A DNA stretch of 64,000 bases from G965229605 sp965229605. GTDB lineage: Bacteria; Pseudomonadota; Alphaproteobacteria; CBDDJK01. The notes below the pieces were generated by a model. The model was not told where the DNA came from and did not search any database. It worked only from the letters and a program-made list of their open reading frames with translations. Each line of letters starts with the position of its first letter. Position 1 is the stretch's first letter. The stretch spans positions 1,550,001 through 1,614,000 of the forward strand of contig OZ245892.1 in assembly GCA_965229605.1 (NCBI GenBank), given 5' to 3'. The position numbers and the translations under genes were made by a program. Shown here piece after piece: positions 8,147-16,098 of the stretch.

Positions 8147-9253
8147 TTATGACCGGTAATAGCGATGTGCCACAAATGGCAGCTTTTGCAAGCGAACCGG
8201 AATCAAGCGATCCCGTATCCGCACCTTGTAGGACTCCTGCACAGGCGAGGAAATATAACCCATCGAAACCGGAAGCGAAAGACTGGGGCTAAAGCCGCCA
8301 GAGGTCACAATTCCAACCGGGCGTTCGTGCTTGTCAATGATTTCGACCCCGGCGCGCGCAGGGGCCCGGCCTTCCGGGAAGAAGCCGACCCGCTGTCTGG
8401 AGGGACCATCTGCAAGCTCGCTCAAAATTCGGGCTGATCCCGGAAACATCAAAGATTTATCGCCTGAATCCACCCGCCGCCTTTTAGGAATAATCCAGGC
8501 AAGACCAGCTTCAACCGGGCTGGTCTCCATATCAAGGTCGTTTCCATATAAGGGCAAGCCAGCTTCCAGGCGCAATGAATCGCGTGCGCCCAATCCAGCC
8601 GGGGTACAATCCGGATGATGGGTCAGCTGCCGGGCAAAAGAGGGGGCTTTATCGGCATCTATCGAGAGTTCAAACCCGTCTTCACCGCTATAGCCCTGAC
8701 AGAAAAGCATGACCTGTCCATAGTCCGCAGATTCAAGGGAAGTCATATGCATAAAGGGAAGTTTTGCGGCTTCTTGGAAAAAATCAGCCATTATCTGGCG
8801 GGCCATCGGTCCTTGTATGGCAAGCAGGGCCTTGTCGCTTTGTTCGTGCAAGGTCAAAGAGGCGGGCAACCGTTCTTGCAGATGGGTTTTATCAACATCG
8901 CGTCTGGCCCCGTTGACCACCAGATAGAAAGAATCCTCTGAAAGACGGCTGATAATCAGATCATCAATAATGCCGCCGTTCTCATTGGTCAAAACCGTGT
9001 AGCGTGACTGGCCTGCTTTGAGATTGAGGGCATCGCCGGGCGTCAGTGATTCCAGAAATTCTGCGGCACCACCACCCGAAAGCTGAAACTGCCCCATATG
9101 CGAGACATCAAAAAGAGCGGCTTTCTCCCGACACGCCTGATGCTCCGCAATAAGTCCGGCTGAATATTGAACAGGCAACGACCAGCCCGCAAAGGAAATC
9201 ATGCGCGCTCCGCACTCGGCATGAAATTCATTCAAGGGGCTTTGGCGGTCCAT
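8147..9253 (-). CDS. gcvT: Glycine cleavage system aminomethyltransferase (T protein)
   Basis: GcvT releases ammonia from the aminomethyl-lipoyl H protein and passes the methylene group to tetrahydrofolate. The 368-residue sequence has the family opening SPLNEFHAECGARMISFAGW, then LFDVSHMGQFQLSG near residue 50, GGIIDDLIISRL near 95, YSGEDGFELSI near 190, GLGARDSLRLEAGLPLYG near 222 and the C-terminal barrel block EIIDKHERPVGIVTSGGFSP. Length and order match the family. It is first of a two-gene unit with gcvH. Only 65 bp separate it from the upstream ABC transporter gene, leaving no room for a full glycine riboswitch. Confidence 0.96.
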   Translation of the reverse strand: MDRQSPLNEFHAECGARMISFAGWSLPVQYSAGLIAEHQACREKAALFDVSHMGQFQLSGGGAAEFLESLTPGDALNLKAGQSRYTVLTNENGGIIDDLIISRLSEDSFYLVVNGARRDVDKTHLQERLPASLTLHEQSDKALLAIQGPMARQIMADFFQEAAKLPFMHMTSLESADYGQVMLFCQGYSGEDGFELSIDADKAPSFARQLTHHPDCTPAGLGARDSLRLEAGLPLYGNDLDMETSPVEAGLAWIIPKRRRVDSGDKSLMFPGSARILSELADGPSRQRVGFFPEGRAPARAGVEIIDKHERPVGIVTSGGFSPSLSLPVSMGYISSPVQESYKVRIRDRLIPVRLQKLPFVAHRYYRS

Positions 9254-9318
9254 GATCAGTTTGTTAGATATTTACGAATAGAGAAATATTTCTGGACCAC
9301 GCCCGCATAGTTCATGGC

Positions 9319-10098
9319 TTAAATCGCGGATAATTCCTGTTCCAGATCAGCCATTTCCGCGCCCCCGGCCATCAGCTGGCGGATATCTGAGCCAACCAGA
9401 TTTTCAGCCGTGCCGCCGCCAATCACCTTGCCCAGCGATAAAAAGGTAAAACGATCCGCAATCAGCTGGGCATGAATTTCATTATGCGTGATCAGGATAA
9501 TCGCAATCGACCCCAGAGCGCGGACACGTTTGATGGTTTTTAAGACTTCCATCTGCTGCTTTTGACCCAGTGCAGAAGTCGGCTCGTCCAGAATAAGCAC
9601 GCGCGCGCCAAAATAGATGGCCCGGGCAATCGCCAGGGTTTGGCGTTGTCCACCAGACATGGTGCCAACCGCCTGACGCGGGTCTGAAATATCAATCCCG
9701 ATCTTAATCATTTCATCATGCGCAATCTGGTCCATTTCTTTCATACGCAGCAGACCAAAGGGCGGTGCCCCGTTATAGAGTTCACGCCCCATGAAAAAAT
9801 TTCGGGTAACTGACATAAGCTGGTTAAGGGCCAGGTCCTGATAAACCGTTCCAATTCCGGCACTTGAAGCATCACGCGGAGAGCGGAAATTGACCGGCTC
9901 CCCTGCAACATAAAGCTGACCGGATGTTGGTTCGTGCACCCCGGCCAAAACCTTGATCAGAGTTGATTTCCCGGCTCCGTTGTCGCCTAAAAGGGCATGG
10001 ACTTCGCCCGGATAGACATCAAGGTCAACCCCGTCCAGCGCGGTAAAGGGGCCGAAGCGTTTAACAAGTTTTTCAGCACGAATAAGCGGGTCTGCCAT
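9319..10098 (-). CDS. Sugar ABC importer ATP-binding protein (FrcA-like, single NBD)
   Basis: A 259-residue ATPase of the carbohydrate uptake CUT2 class. It has Walker A GDNGAGKSTLIKVLAG, signature MSGGQRQTLAIARA, Walker B VLILDEPTSALGQ and the H-loop ILITHNE. It holds one nucleotide-binding domain rather than the tandem pair of RbsA or MglA, which is the layout of FrcA-type fructose importers. The start overlaps the last base of the permease gene (10098), so the two are translationally coupled. With the permease and the periplasmic protein it forms one leftward operon. The ligand is probably a monosaccharide or cyclic polyol; fructose is a guess by similarity of layout. Confidence 0.88.
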   Translation of the reverse strand: MADPLIRAEKLVKRFGPFTALDGVDLDVYPGEVHALLGDNGAGKSTLIKVLAGVHEPTSGQLYVAGEPVNFRSPRDASSAGIGTVYQDLALNQLMSVTRNFFMGRELYNGAPPFGLLRMKEMDQIAHDEMIKIGIDISDPRQAVGTMSGGQRQTLAIARAIYFGARVLILDEPTSALGQKQQMEVLKTIKRVRALGSIAIILITHNEIHAQLIADRFTFLSLGKVIGGGTAENLVGSDIRQLMAGGAEMADLEQELSAI

Positions 10099-11228
10099 TA
10101 TATACCGCCTGTGATGCGCTTGCGGATATTTTCGTTGGCAAATGCGGCAATCAAAAGCACCGTTCCCAAAAAGACCCGATAATAGGACCCGTCAATCCAG
10201 GGAATATAAAAGACTGAATTTTGCACCAGCCCAAAGATCACGGCACCGAATAATACGCCAACGACCGAGCCAAAGCCCCCGGTCATCACGGTTCCCCCGA
10301 CAACGGCTGCGGCAATCGCTTCCAGTTCTTTCAAATTTCCTTTGGCCGCATCGGCCGTATTGGTGTCAAAAACCTGACAGGCCGCAAATAAAGTGGCGCA
10401 AAAGGCTGTGAACATAAACAGGCCAATCTTGACCTTATTGACCGGGACCCCGTTTGCCCGTGCGCTTTCTTTATTGTCGCCGGTGGCATAAATCCAGTTT
10501 CCAAGCTGTGTGCGGGCCAGCACGATATAGGCCAAAATAGTCAGGGCAATCCACCAGGCGACCCGCGCATCCAGCCCGGTCACCCATTGGGTTCCCTTGC
10601 GGTTCACGTTCCAGCCGATGTCATATAAAAAGGCGAAAAGCATTTTGAAGGTTTCGCCGCCAAATAAATAGGCCACCCCATCACTTTCTTTAAAATCGGG
10701 CAAGCCAGAAATCTGGGTCGAGCCTTCGTTAAATTCCCGAAAACAGACCTCGGTCAGGCCACGCAGAATAAACAGAAAAGCCAGCGTGACAATAAAGGAG
10801 GATAAACCGGAGCGGACAACAATATTGCCAATCAGACAGCCAATCCCCATCGTCATGATCAATGTCAGAAGAAAGGCGGTCAATGGCGTGGCTTCGCCCA
10901 GTCCGAACGGCAGCCCCCATTTCATCATCATTGCCATGGACATACCGGAAAAGCCAATCATTGAGCCAATAGAGAGGTCAAATTCTCCGGCAATCATCAA
11001 TAAACAGGCCCCGATGGCAATGATCCCGAGCTGGGCAATAATCGCAAGATTATTTTTAATGCCAAGCGGGTTATAGACCACATCGCCTGCCACAATAGCA
11101 AGGAAAAGCAGAATGACCAGCATCCCGCTAAAGGCGCCAATTTCAGGGCGGCGCACCAGTTGCAGCAATTTTGATTCTTTGGATAAGCGATCTGATTCGT
11201 TTCGCTTTTGGGTGCTTTTATCAGTCAT
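10098..11228 (-). CDS. Sugar ABC importer permease (CUT2 / FrcC-like)
   Basis: A 376-residue inner-membrane permease with about ten hydrophobic segments. The family blocks NNLAIIAQLGIIAIGACLLM and AGEFDLSIGSMIGFSGM (residues about 57-95) are the CUT2 permease signature. A later GDNKESARANGVPVNKVKIG loop and GGTVMTGGFGSVVGVLFGAV are the usual EAA-like coupling region and a terminal helix. The N-terminal 30 residues are charged and cytoplasmic. It lies between the binding protein gene (155 bp upstream, with a stem-loop in the gap) and the ATPase gene (1-base overlap downstream). Confidence 0.9.
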   Translation of the reverse strand: MTDKSTQKRNESDRLSKESKLLQLVRRPEIGAFSGMLVILLFLAIVAGDVVYNPLGIKNNLAIIAQLGIIAIGACLLMIAGEFDLSIGSMIGFSGMSMAMMMKWGLPFGLGEATPLTAFLLTLIMTMGIGCLIGNIVVRSGLSSFIVTLAFLFILRGLTEVCFREFNEGSTQISGLPDFKESDGVAYLFGGETFKMLFAFLYDIGWNVNRKGTQWVTGLDARVAWWIALTILAYIVLARTQLGNWIYATGDNKESARANGVPVNKVKIGLFMFTAFCATLFAACQVFDTNTADAAKGNLKELEAIAAAVVGGTVMTGGFGSVVGVLFGAVIFGLVQNSVFYIPWIDGSYYRVFLGTVLLIAAFANENIRKRITGGI

Positions 11229-11312
11229 CGGGCCAAATCAGTAACCAGACAAGAACAGCAAATAAACGGGAACAGGCTTTATCAACATGCCGCCCGTCTA
11301 AAGCAGATAAAA

Positions 11313-11373
11313 CCCTTCTTCCACATATGCTGCCGTTATATATCTATAAGGCAAATCACATAGAGAAGAAGGG
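11313..11373 (-). terminator. Stem-loop between binding-protein and permease genes (possible partial terminator)
   Basis: On the minus strand, just after the binding-protein stop codon, CCCTTCTTC (11373-11365) pairs perfectly with GAAGAAGGG (11321-11313), and TTTTAT follows at once. The loop is about 43 nt, longer than in a classic terminator, and it also contains AT-rich palindromic sequence. Such intra-operon structures commonly let the periplasmic protein be made in excess over permease and ATPase. The pairing is seen in the sequence; the function is inference. Confidence 0.4.
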
Positions 11374-11383
11374 AATAGTCGGT

Positions 11384-12295
11384 TTAGCGATTGACGCCAG
11401 CCTGTTCTGCGACTGCCGAAGCGTTGCTTGCATCAACAAAGCCCGGGCCTGAAGGGATATTTGATCCCGGCAGCATCCCGGCATTGGTGTTGTAAAGATG
11501 CAGCACGACAACCGGCATATAGCCTTGCAGACGTTGTTGCTGATCAATCGTATATTTCACATCGCCGGACTTAATCAAATTGATCACCCCGGGTGTCATG
11601 TCAAAGCACGACAGGTGAACATCAGCCCCAACCTCGTCGGCAGCTTCTGCGGCAGCTTCACAGACATGTGGTCCAACAGCCAGCAGGGAATCAATCGACG
11701 GATCAGCCTGCAAGGCAGCAGCCGTCCTGGTTTTCATCTGTGCAACATCGGTCGAGACATCAATCATATTGAGCTCTTTGCCCATCGCATCAAAATACCC
11801 GCTGCACCGGTCAACCAGCGCCGTGTTAAAGGCTTCCTGATTCAGGCAAAGAGGATTGGTTGCACCTTCGGCCATCGCGCGTTCACCGGCTTTTTCACCT
11901 GCCAGCCGCTCCGGCTGACCGATATGCATCAGCGCGCCTACATCTTTATAGGATTCAAGCCCTGAATTGATCGTGATCACTGGAATCCCGGCAGAGGTGG
12001 CCCCGCGAATGGCGTTACCCAGCGCATCCGGATCAGGTAACGAAACGATGATGCCGTCAGGATTGGTTGCGGTTGCGGCTTCAATCAATTTTGCCATATC
12101 AGCCATATCACCGGACGGGGCAAAATTATATTCAAAATCAACCCCCATGGCTGCTGCAGCGTCCTTGCCGCCTTTTTCAACCACCGGCCAGAACGGGTCT
12201 GTGCCTTGTGTATGCGTGACCATCACATAGCGTTCTGCCAATGCAGGTGTGGATAACAGCAATCCGGCTGCGGCAGCTAAAAGAAACTTTTTCAT
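11384..12295 (-). CDS. Sugar ABC importer periplasmic substrate-binding protein
   Basis: A 303-residue protein of the ribose/fructose-binding class (periplasmic binding protein type 1). A Sec signal peptide MKKFLLAAAAGLLLSTPALA is followed by the mature start ERYVMVTHTQGTDPFWPVVEKG, the usual first strand and ligand loop. DGIIVSLPDPDALGNAIRGA (near 85) and IPVITINSGLE are the strand-helix units that contact the sugar. Translation starts after GGGGAGGG 7-8 bases upstream. It is first in the operon with permease and ATPase. The 214 bp upstream (12296-12509) should hold the promoter; no operator was recognised. The ligand is unknown, probably a hexose or polyol. Confidence 0.9.
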   Translation of the reverse strand: MKKFLLAAAAGLLLSTPALAERYVMVTHTQGTDPFWPVVEKGGKDAAAAMGVDFEYNFAPSGDMADMAKLIEAATATNPDGIIVSLPDPDALGNAIRGATSAGIPVITINSGLESYKDVGALMHIGQPERLAGEKAGERAMAEGATNPLCLNQEAFNTALVDRCSGYFDAMGKELNMIDVSTDVAQMKTRTAAALQADPSIDSLLAVGPHVCEAAAEAADEVGADVHLSCFDMTPGVINLIKSGDVKYTIDQQQRLQGYMPVVVLHLYNTNAGMLPGSNIPSGPGFVDASNASAVAEQAGVNR

Positions 12296-12509
12296 GTAAA
12301 GAACCCTCCCCTAACAATCAGGTGTGTAAGAATCTGGTGTTTTCCTCCAGTCAGGCGGAAACATGCTTAAAAATCTATAAGAATGATATCTGCCCACCAG
12401 AATTATCATGCCGGACTTTTCCAACCCGGCAATTCTCTATAGTTTTAGGCAGCCGCCTATAGCCTGTCAAGCCCCTGTCTTTTATGGAATCCGGGGGCCA
12501 GCCAGCATA

Positions 12510-14237
12510 TCACTCAGCAGGGGCTGCTGCTTCAAGCATCCAGCTGATATGGGTTGTCTCGTAACTTGTTGCGCCGGTCAGGGCAATTTGCCGGGTCGGA
12601 ACAGTCGGACGATCCATGCCAAGGTAAACACTCTCCATCAGGTTAATCGACACCCCGTCGGCCCGAAACCACCAGTTCATACCTGATGGCAAGCGCAACA
12701 AAGGCATCGCCGGATCGCCAATCAAGGTGACTTCAACCGATGGATGGAGATGAAAGCGAATAACAAAAGGACACGAATCTTGTGTCGGGGCAATCTGGTC
12801 TTCTCCCAGAAGCTCCTGCCCGTTTGGCGGCATATAGAGCTTGCGTTTCACGAACTCGGCCCCATAAAGCGGCTGGTAGCCATTATGGGAAAGGGTAAGC
12901 CAGACAGCACCGTCAACGATCCTCTGCTTCATAGAGCCGTTAAAATGCGCAGGTGGATTGTCCGGGTCAAGCGCACTGGTATCATCCAGCACCACCGTGC
13001 TATGAGCCGCACTCGACCGGGACACACGCTGCCATTCAGGGTGATCAAGCCGCATGGTGCCACAATTCACGATAATCCGCTCCGGCCCGTGGCTGACTTC
13101 AATCGCCAGCGGGCTTGAATGGTAAGACCCCAGATTCTCGGACGATGGAGGCCCGCCTCCATCAGCGATAACCAACAGATCCCGGGCCTGCATTCTGGCA
13201 AATCCACCGTCCGGGAGAATAGTTGGCCGGGGCTCCTTGCTGCCGGATCCTGCAATAGCCGTATCAATCAGGGCCGTATTGCCTTCGCGGCTGGTATGGA
13301 ACTGCGCCAGCCCGCCATCTCCATGACGCAGCATACGCGCCGCCGCTGCCATTCTGTGCATGGTCTTTTCAATGGATGCAGGAAAGGGGCTCCCGGCATG
13401 ATCAAACGCCTGCTTTAAACCACACAAAGCGATCAGCAGCCGAATCTGTGCAAAGGGGGAGCGATTGGCAATCATGCCATCCGGTAAAACCAGCTTGCCA
13501 AGGCGCATATCCAGAATCTTCATCAAGTCGGGAAGCGCATCCTCGTGCCCTTCAAGGGACAAAGAAGCCAAAGCTGCGCCGATCAAAGCCCGGACTTCAT
13601 CAAAAGAGGACAGATTTGTCCCCTGCTTAGGGGAAGGGCCCTGCGTATGATTGCGGATACGGCTGCGGATAAGATGCGCAGACTCCAGACTAAGGGCGCC
13701 AAGAATACGCGCCCGGAAACTCTCTGGCGGATCATGGCTGAATAAAAATAAAGACCGGCGCAAAAGACGACTCAACCGCTCGGCAATGATATCGTCTCTG
13801 AAACGCACATTCGCTGGCTTAAACCCGCCAGAGGCTTGCAGGTAATCAATCCAGTGCTCAACCAGCCCCCTCGCCTTTAAAGCCGCAACCCGCCCGCCAT
13901 GACTGGCCAGATCATCCAGCCAGATAAAACCATACATCGCTTCAATCCAGGCACGATCAGTCTCCTGACCCGCTAATTGCCACGGATTTTCAGGCAAAGC
14001 CTGCCCTGCTTCAGCATAATTATAGCGGTTGATCAGAACCAGAGCCCCGCGCTTGGGATCTCCAGCCGGAAGCGGCGGCGGAATCGTCAAAAACCGCTGT
14101 GTATCCGGCGGCTGGTGATGGCCCTTCGCCAAACCAAACGCAGAAAGAAGACGCACTCCCAGGCCTCCTCTCTTTAGAAGCCCTTGCTGTTTAGCCGAAT
14201 CTGGAGGAGAATTTCCGGGCGAATGATCCATGGTCAC
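12510..14237 (-). CDS. Heparinase II/III-like family protein
   Basis: A 575-residue protein of the heparinase II/III-like family, which is common in alphaproteobacterial genomes. An N-terminal helical toroid (residues about 60-320, with RYNYAEAGQALPENPWQLAG and FIWLDDLASHG) is followed by a beta-rich C-terminal half holding GLAQFHTSREGN, YHSSPLAIEVSHGPERIIVN, SSAAHSTVVLDD and HNGYQPLYGAEFVKRKLYM. Those last blocks are the heparinase II/III C-terminal signature (a conserved His and Tyr). There is no signal peptide, so a cytoplasmic or membrane-associated role is more likely than secretion. The true substrate in alphaproteobacteria is unclear; an acidic polysaccharide is a guess. It sits 43 bp downstream of the tRNA-Gln gene on the same strand. 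Confidence 0.85.
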   Translation of the reverse strand: MTMDHSPGNSPPDSAKQQGLLKRGGLGVRLLSAFGLAKGHHQPPDTQRFLTIPPPLPAGDPKRGALVLINRYNYAEAGQALPENPWQLAGQETDRAWIEAMYGFIWLDDLASHGGRVAALKARGLVEHWIDYLQASGGFKPANVRFRDDIIAERLSRLLRRSLFLFSHDPPESFRARILGALSLESAHLIRSRIRNHTQGPSPKQGTNLSSFDEVRALIGAALASLSLEGHEDALPDLMKILDMRLGKLVLPDGMIANRSPFAQIRLLIALCGLKQAFDHAGSPFPASIEKTMHRMAAAARMLRHGDGGLAQFHTSREGNTALIDTAIAGSGSKEPRPTILPDGGFARMQARDLLVIADGGGPPSSENLGSYHSSPLAIEVSHGPERIIVNCGTMRLDHPEWQRVSRSSAAHSTVVLDDTSALDPDNPPAHFNGSMKQRIVDGAVWLTLSHNGYQPLYGAEFVKRKLYMPPNGQELLGEDQIAPTQDSCPFVIRFHLHPSVEVTLIGDPAMPLLRLPSGMNWWFRADGVSINLMESVYLGMDRPTVPTRQIALTGATSYETTHISWMLEAAAPAE

Positions 14238-14279
14238 TTGGTTTATAAATTTGGACTATATAATCTGGCCTATATAACT

Positions 14280-14353
14280 TGGCTGGGGGACCAGGATTCG
14301 AACCTGGATTGACGGAGTCAGAGTCCGTAGTCCTACCGTTAGACGATCCCCCA
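14280..14353 (-). tRNA. tRNA-Gln (anticodon CTG)
   Basis: The reverse strand folds as a full cloverleaf. The acceptor TGGGGGA pairs with TCCCCCA, the D arm contains TCTAACGGTAGGA, the anticodon stem ACGGA/TCCGT encloses the loop CTCTGAC, giving anticodon CTG (codon CAG), and the T arm has GGTTCGAATCC. Discriminator G and an encoded CCA end follow (14283-14280). A second Gln isoacceptor (TTG) is not in the window. Confidence 0.95.
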
Positions 14354-14562
14354 CTTTGATCAAAAGACCTTCAAAGCTGCAGGTGACTTGTCATTGCCAT
14401 AATTTTTCATTCATCACAACCAGACTCAATAAATATGATCCCTGTAAATCTTATGCAGCAAAACAAAGCCGCAAATACAGAAATATGATAAAACATAGTA
14501 ATCATGGCGCGATTATTGCTTTATACATCAAATCGTCTAATAATACTTACAAGAGTATAGCA
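14354..14562. other. AT-rich leader upstream of the hook-type gene
   Basis: About 210 bp between tRNA-Gln and the plus-strand flagellar gene. The frame of the hook gene stays open back to 14356, but the sequence there (many Lys, Asn, His and Ser codons) does not resemble a hook-protein N-terminus. I read it as an untranslated promoter region. No sigma-28 or sigma-54 consensus could be placed with confidence. Confidence 0.4.
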
Positions 14563-16074
14563 ATGACCCTTGCCGCAATGCTCGCAACAAGTGTCCAGGC
14601 CCTTTACGGTCACAGCCAGGCCCTTGGCACTATCGGCAGCAATATTGCCAATGTCAGCACCGAAGGCCATAAAGCCCGCGAGACCCAGTTTCGTGATATG
14701 GTCGGGCCTGATCGCGGGGCCTATCAGGGGTTTTATGGATTAACGGCTCAAGACCGTCCTTTCATCCAGCAGGATGGCCTGTTTCAAACAGTCAATAATC
14801 CACTCGATATCGCGGTCAATGGCCGTGGTATGCTGGTGACCAGCACCGAATTTGATCAGGTAAACGAAACGATTGAGCTGACCGATGCAGGTCGGCTGCG
14901 CCCGCTTGTTTCCGAAGAAGACAGCACCGATGACGAGGGCAATGCAACAACAACAGAGCGTGTTCACCTGGTTGATCTTAAAGGAAACTATGCGCTTGCC
15001 TGGCTGTGGGACCCGGAGACAGACGATTTTAATGTCGGAGAAGGCATTGATTCGCTAAGCCCGGTTGATATCGGGACTGATGCCAATATCTATGAGGCCA
15101 CTGCAACGAACAAGATTGATATGACAGCTGTTTTGCCAGCCGATTCTTCTGCCGGAGATGAAATCAACCCGGCTGATGAGTTGGCAATCACGCTTGGCAT
15201 CTATGACGGGCTGGACACGATTGATACGCCAGATACATTCCAGACAGTGACGTTTAACTTTACGCGCCTTCCTGATGATCCGGATATCGAAGGAAGCTAT
15301 GAATGGCAGATGAGTCTGTCAGCCGAAGGCGGCACCGTCAATTCAAATGATTATATTGTGGCCTTTGACGGAGACGGCAACCTTTTTTATGTTGAAGAAG
15401 TCCTGCCTGAAGATTCCGAAGAAGAACCGCTTATTTTGATTGAAGAAACAGCGGATGCTGCAACAGATGAAGCGACAGATGAAACAACAGACGATGCAAC
15501 AGAAGAAAACGCAGACGAAGCCGCAGATGATGTAGCGGCAGATGAAACAACAGACGATACTGAAGAAGAAGAAACAGGCGTTGATTTTACCATTCCCCTG
15601 TCCATCACATGGGATGGACAAGAAGAACCCACCGAAATAAGTTTTGATATTGATGAACTTTCAATGCGCGGGGATATGACTCCCGGTCTGGTTGATTACG
15701 ACATAGATGGCAATTTTTATGGCATTTTAACCTCCTATGGATTTGATGAATTCGGTGTTTTGACGGGTAATTTTTCAAATGGTCAGAGCCGTCCGATTGC
15801 AAAAATGGCTATTGGAGATGTCATCGCCATGGATTCTCTGACCCCGGTCACAATGACGCATTATGCGCTGAATGAAAATACCGGCGACTTGCGACTTTAT
15901 GACCTCAAGACAACGGACCGCGCCAAAATAATCCCCAATTATTATGAAACATCGACCGCTGATCTTAACGATGAATTCACAAATATGATTGTTGTGCAAC
16001 GGGCCTATTCATCTGCTGCCACCGCCATGCGCACGGTTGATGAAATGATGAAGACAGCGTATCAGATTAAATAA
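14563..16074 (+). CDS. Flagellar hook-type protein (FlgE/FlgF/FlgG family)
   Basis: A 503-residue exported axial protein of the flagellum. Residues 1-40 carry the family N-terminus (TSVQALYGHSQALGTIGSNI, then ANVSTEGHKARETQF), the basal-body rod domain with the IxNVxTxG(Y/H)K signature. The last 45 residues (STADLNDEFTNMIVVQRAYS, then TVDEMMKTAYQIK) are the conserved C-terminal coiled-coil motif. These two ends pair in the assembled axial structure. The middle is divergent and contains a glutamate/aspartate/threonine repeat at about residues 295-337. I chose ATG 14563 because the motif begins eight residues later; an upstream ATG at 14356 gives a non-hook leader. FlgE is the best guess by length. 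No other axial gene is beside it; fliM lies 28 kb away. Confidence 0.8.
   Translation: MTLAAMLATSVQALYGHSQALGTIGSNIANVSTEGHKARETQFRDMVGPDRGAYQGFYGLTAQDRPFIQQDGLFQTVNNPLDIAVNGRGMLVTSTEFDQVNETIELTDAGRLRPLVSEEDSTDDEGNATTTERVHLVDLKGNYALAWLWDPETDDFNVGEGIDSLSPVDIGTDANIYEATATNKIDMTAVLPADSSAGDEINPADELAITLGIYDGLDTIDTPDTFQTVTFNFTRLPDDPDIEGSYEWQMSLSAEGGTVNSNDYIVAFDGDGNLFYVEEVLPEDSEEEPLILIEETADAATDEATDETTDDATEENADEAADDVAADETTDDTEEEETGVDFTIPLSITWDGQEEPTEISFDIDELSMRGDMTPGLVDYDIDGNFYGILTSYGFDEFGVLTGNFSNGQSRPIAKMAIGDVIAMDSLTPVTMTHYALNENTGDLRLYDLKTTDRAKIIPNYYETSTADLNDEFTNMIVVQRAYSSAATAMRTVDEMMKTAYQIK
15443..15575 (+). repeat. Degenerate acidic coding repeat inside the hook-type gene
   Basis: A run of imperfect 12- to 15-base units of the type GCAACAGATGAA / ACAACAGACGAT encodes alternating ATDE, TTDD, ADEA and similar tetrapeptides between about residues 294 and 338. 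The stretch contains only Ala, Thr, Asp, Glu, Asn and Val. The same units leave two reverse frames without stops, which explains long shadow frames there. Slippage-prone repeats like this commonly vary in copy number between strains; that is expectation, not seen here. Confidence 0.6.
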
Positions 16075-16098
16075 AAGCCGCTTTGATTAAGTGGCTTT
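16074..16098 (+). terminator. Short stem between convergent hook-type gene and carB (weak terminator)
   Basis: AAGCCGC (16075-16081) can pair with GTGGCTT (16091-16097) with one G-T pair across a nine-base AT-rich loop, followed by TAT. It sits exactly between two convergent stop codons. The stem is short and has no long T run, so it is a possible shared terminator only. Confidence 0.35.

Noticed and set aside
9254..9318. Glycine riboswitch before gcvT
   Set aside because: Only 65 bp are available and no matching structure is seen.
15343..15632. Long reverse-strand frames rich in Ser/Val or Cys/Phe opposite the hook-type gene
   Set aside because: They are produced by the acidic coding repeat on the plus strand, whose units contain no reverse stop codons.
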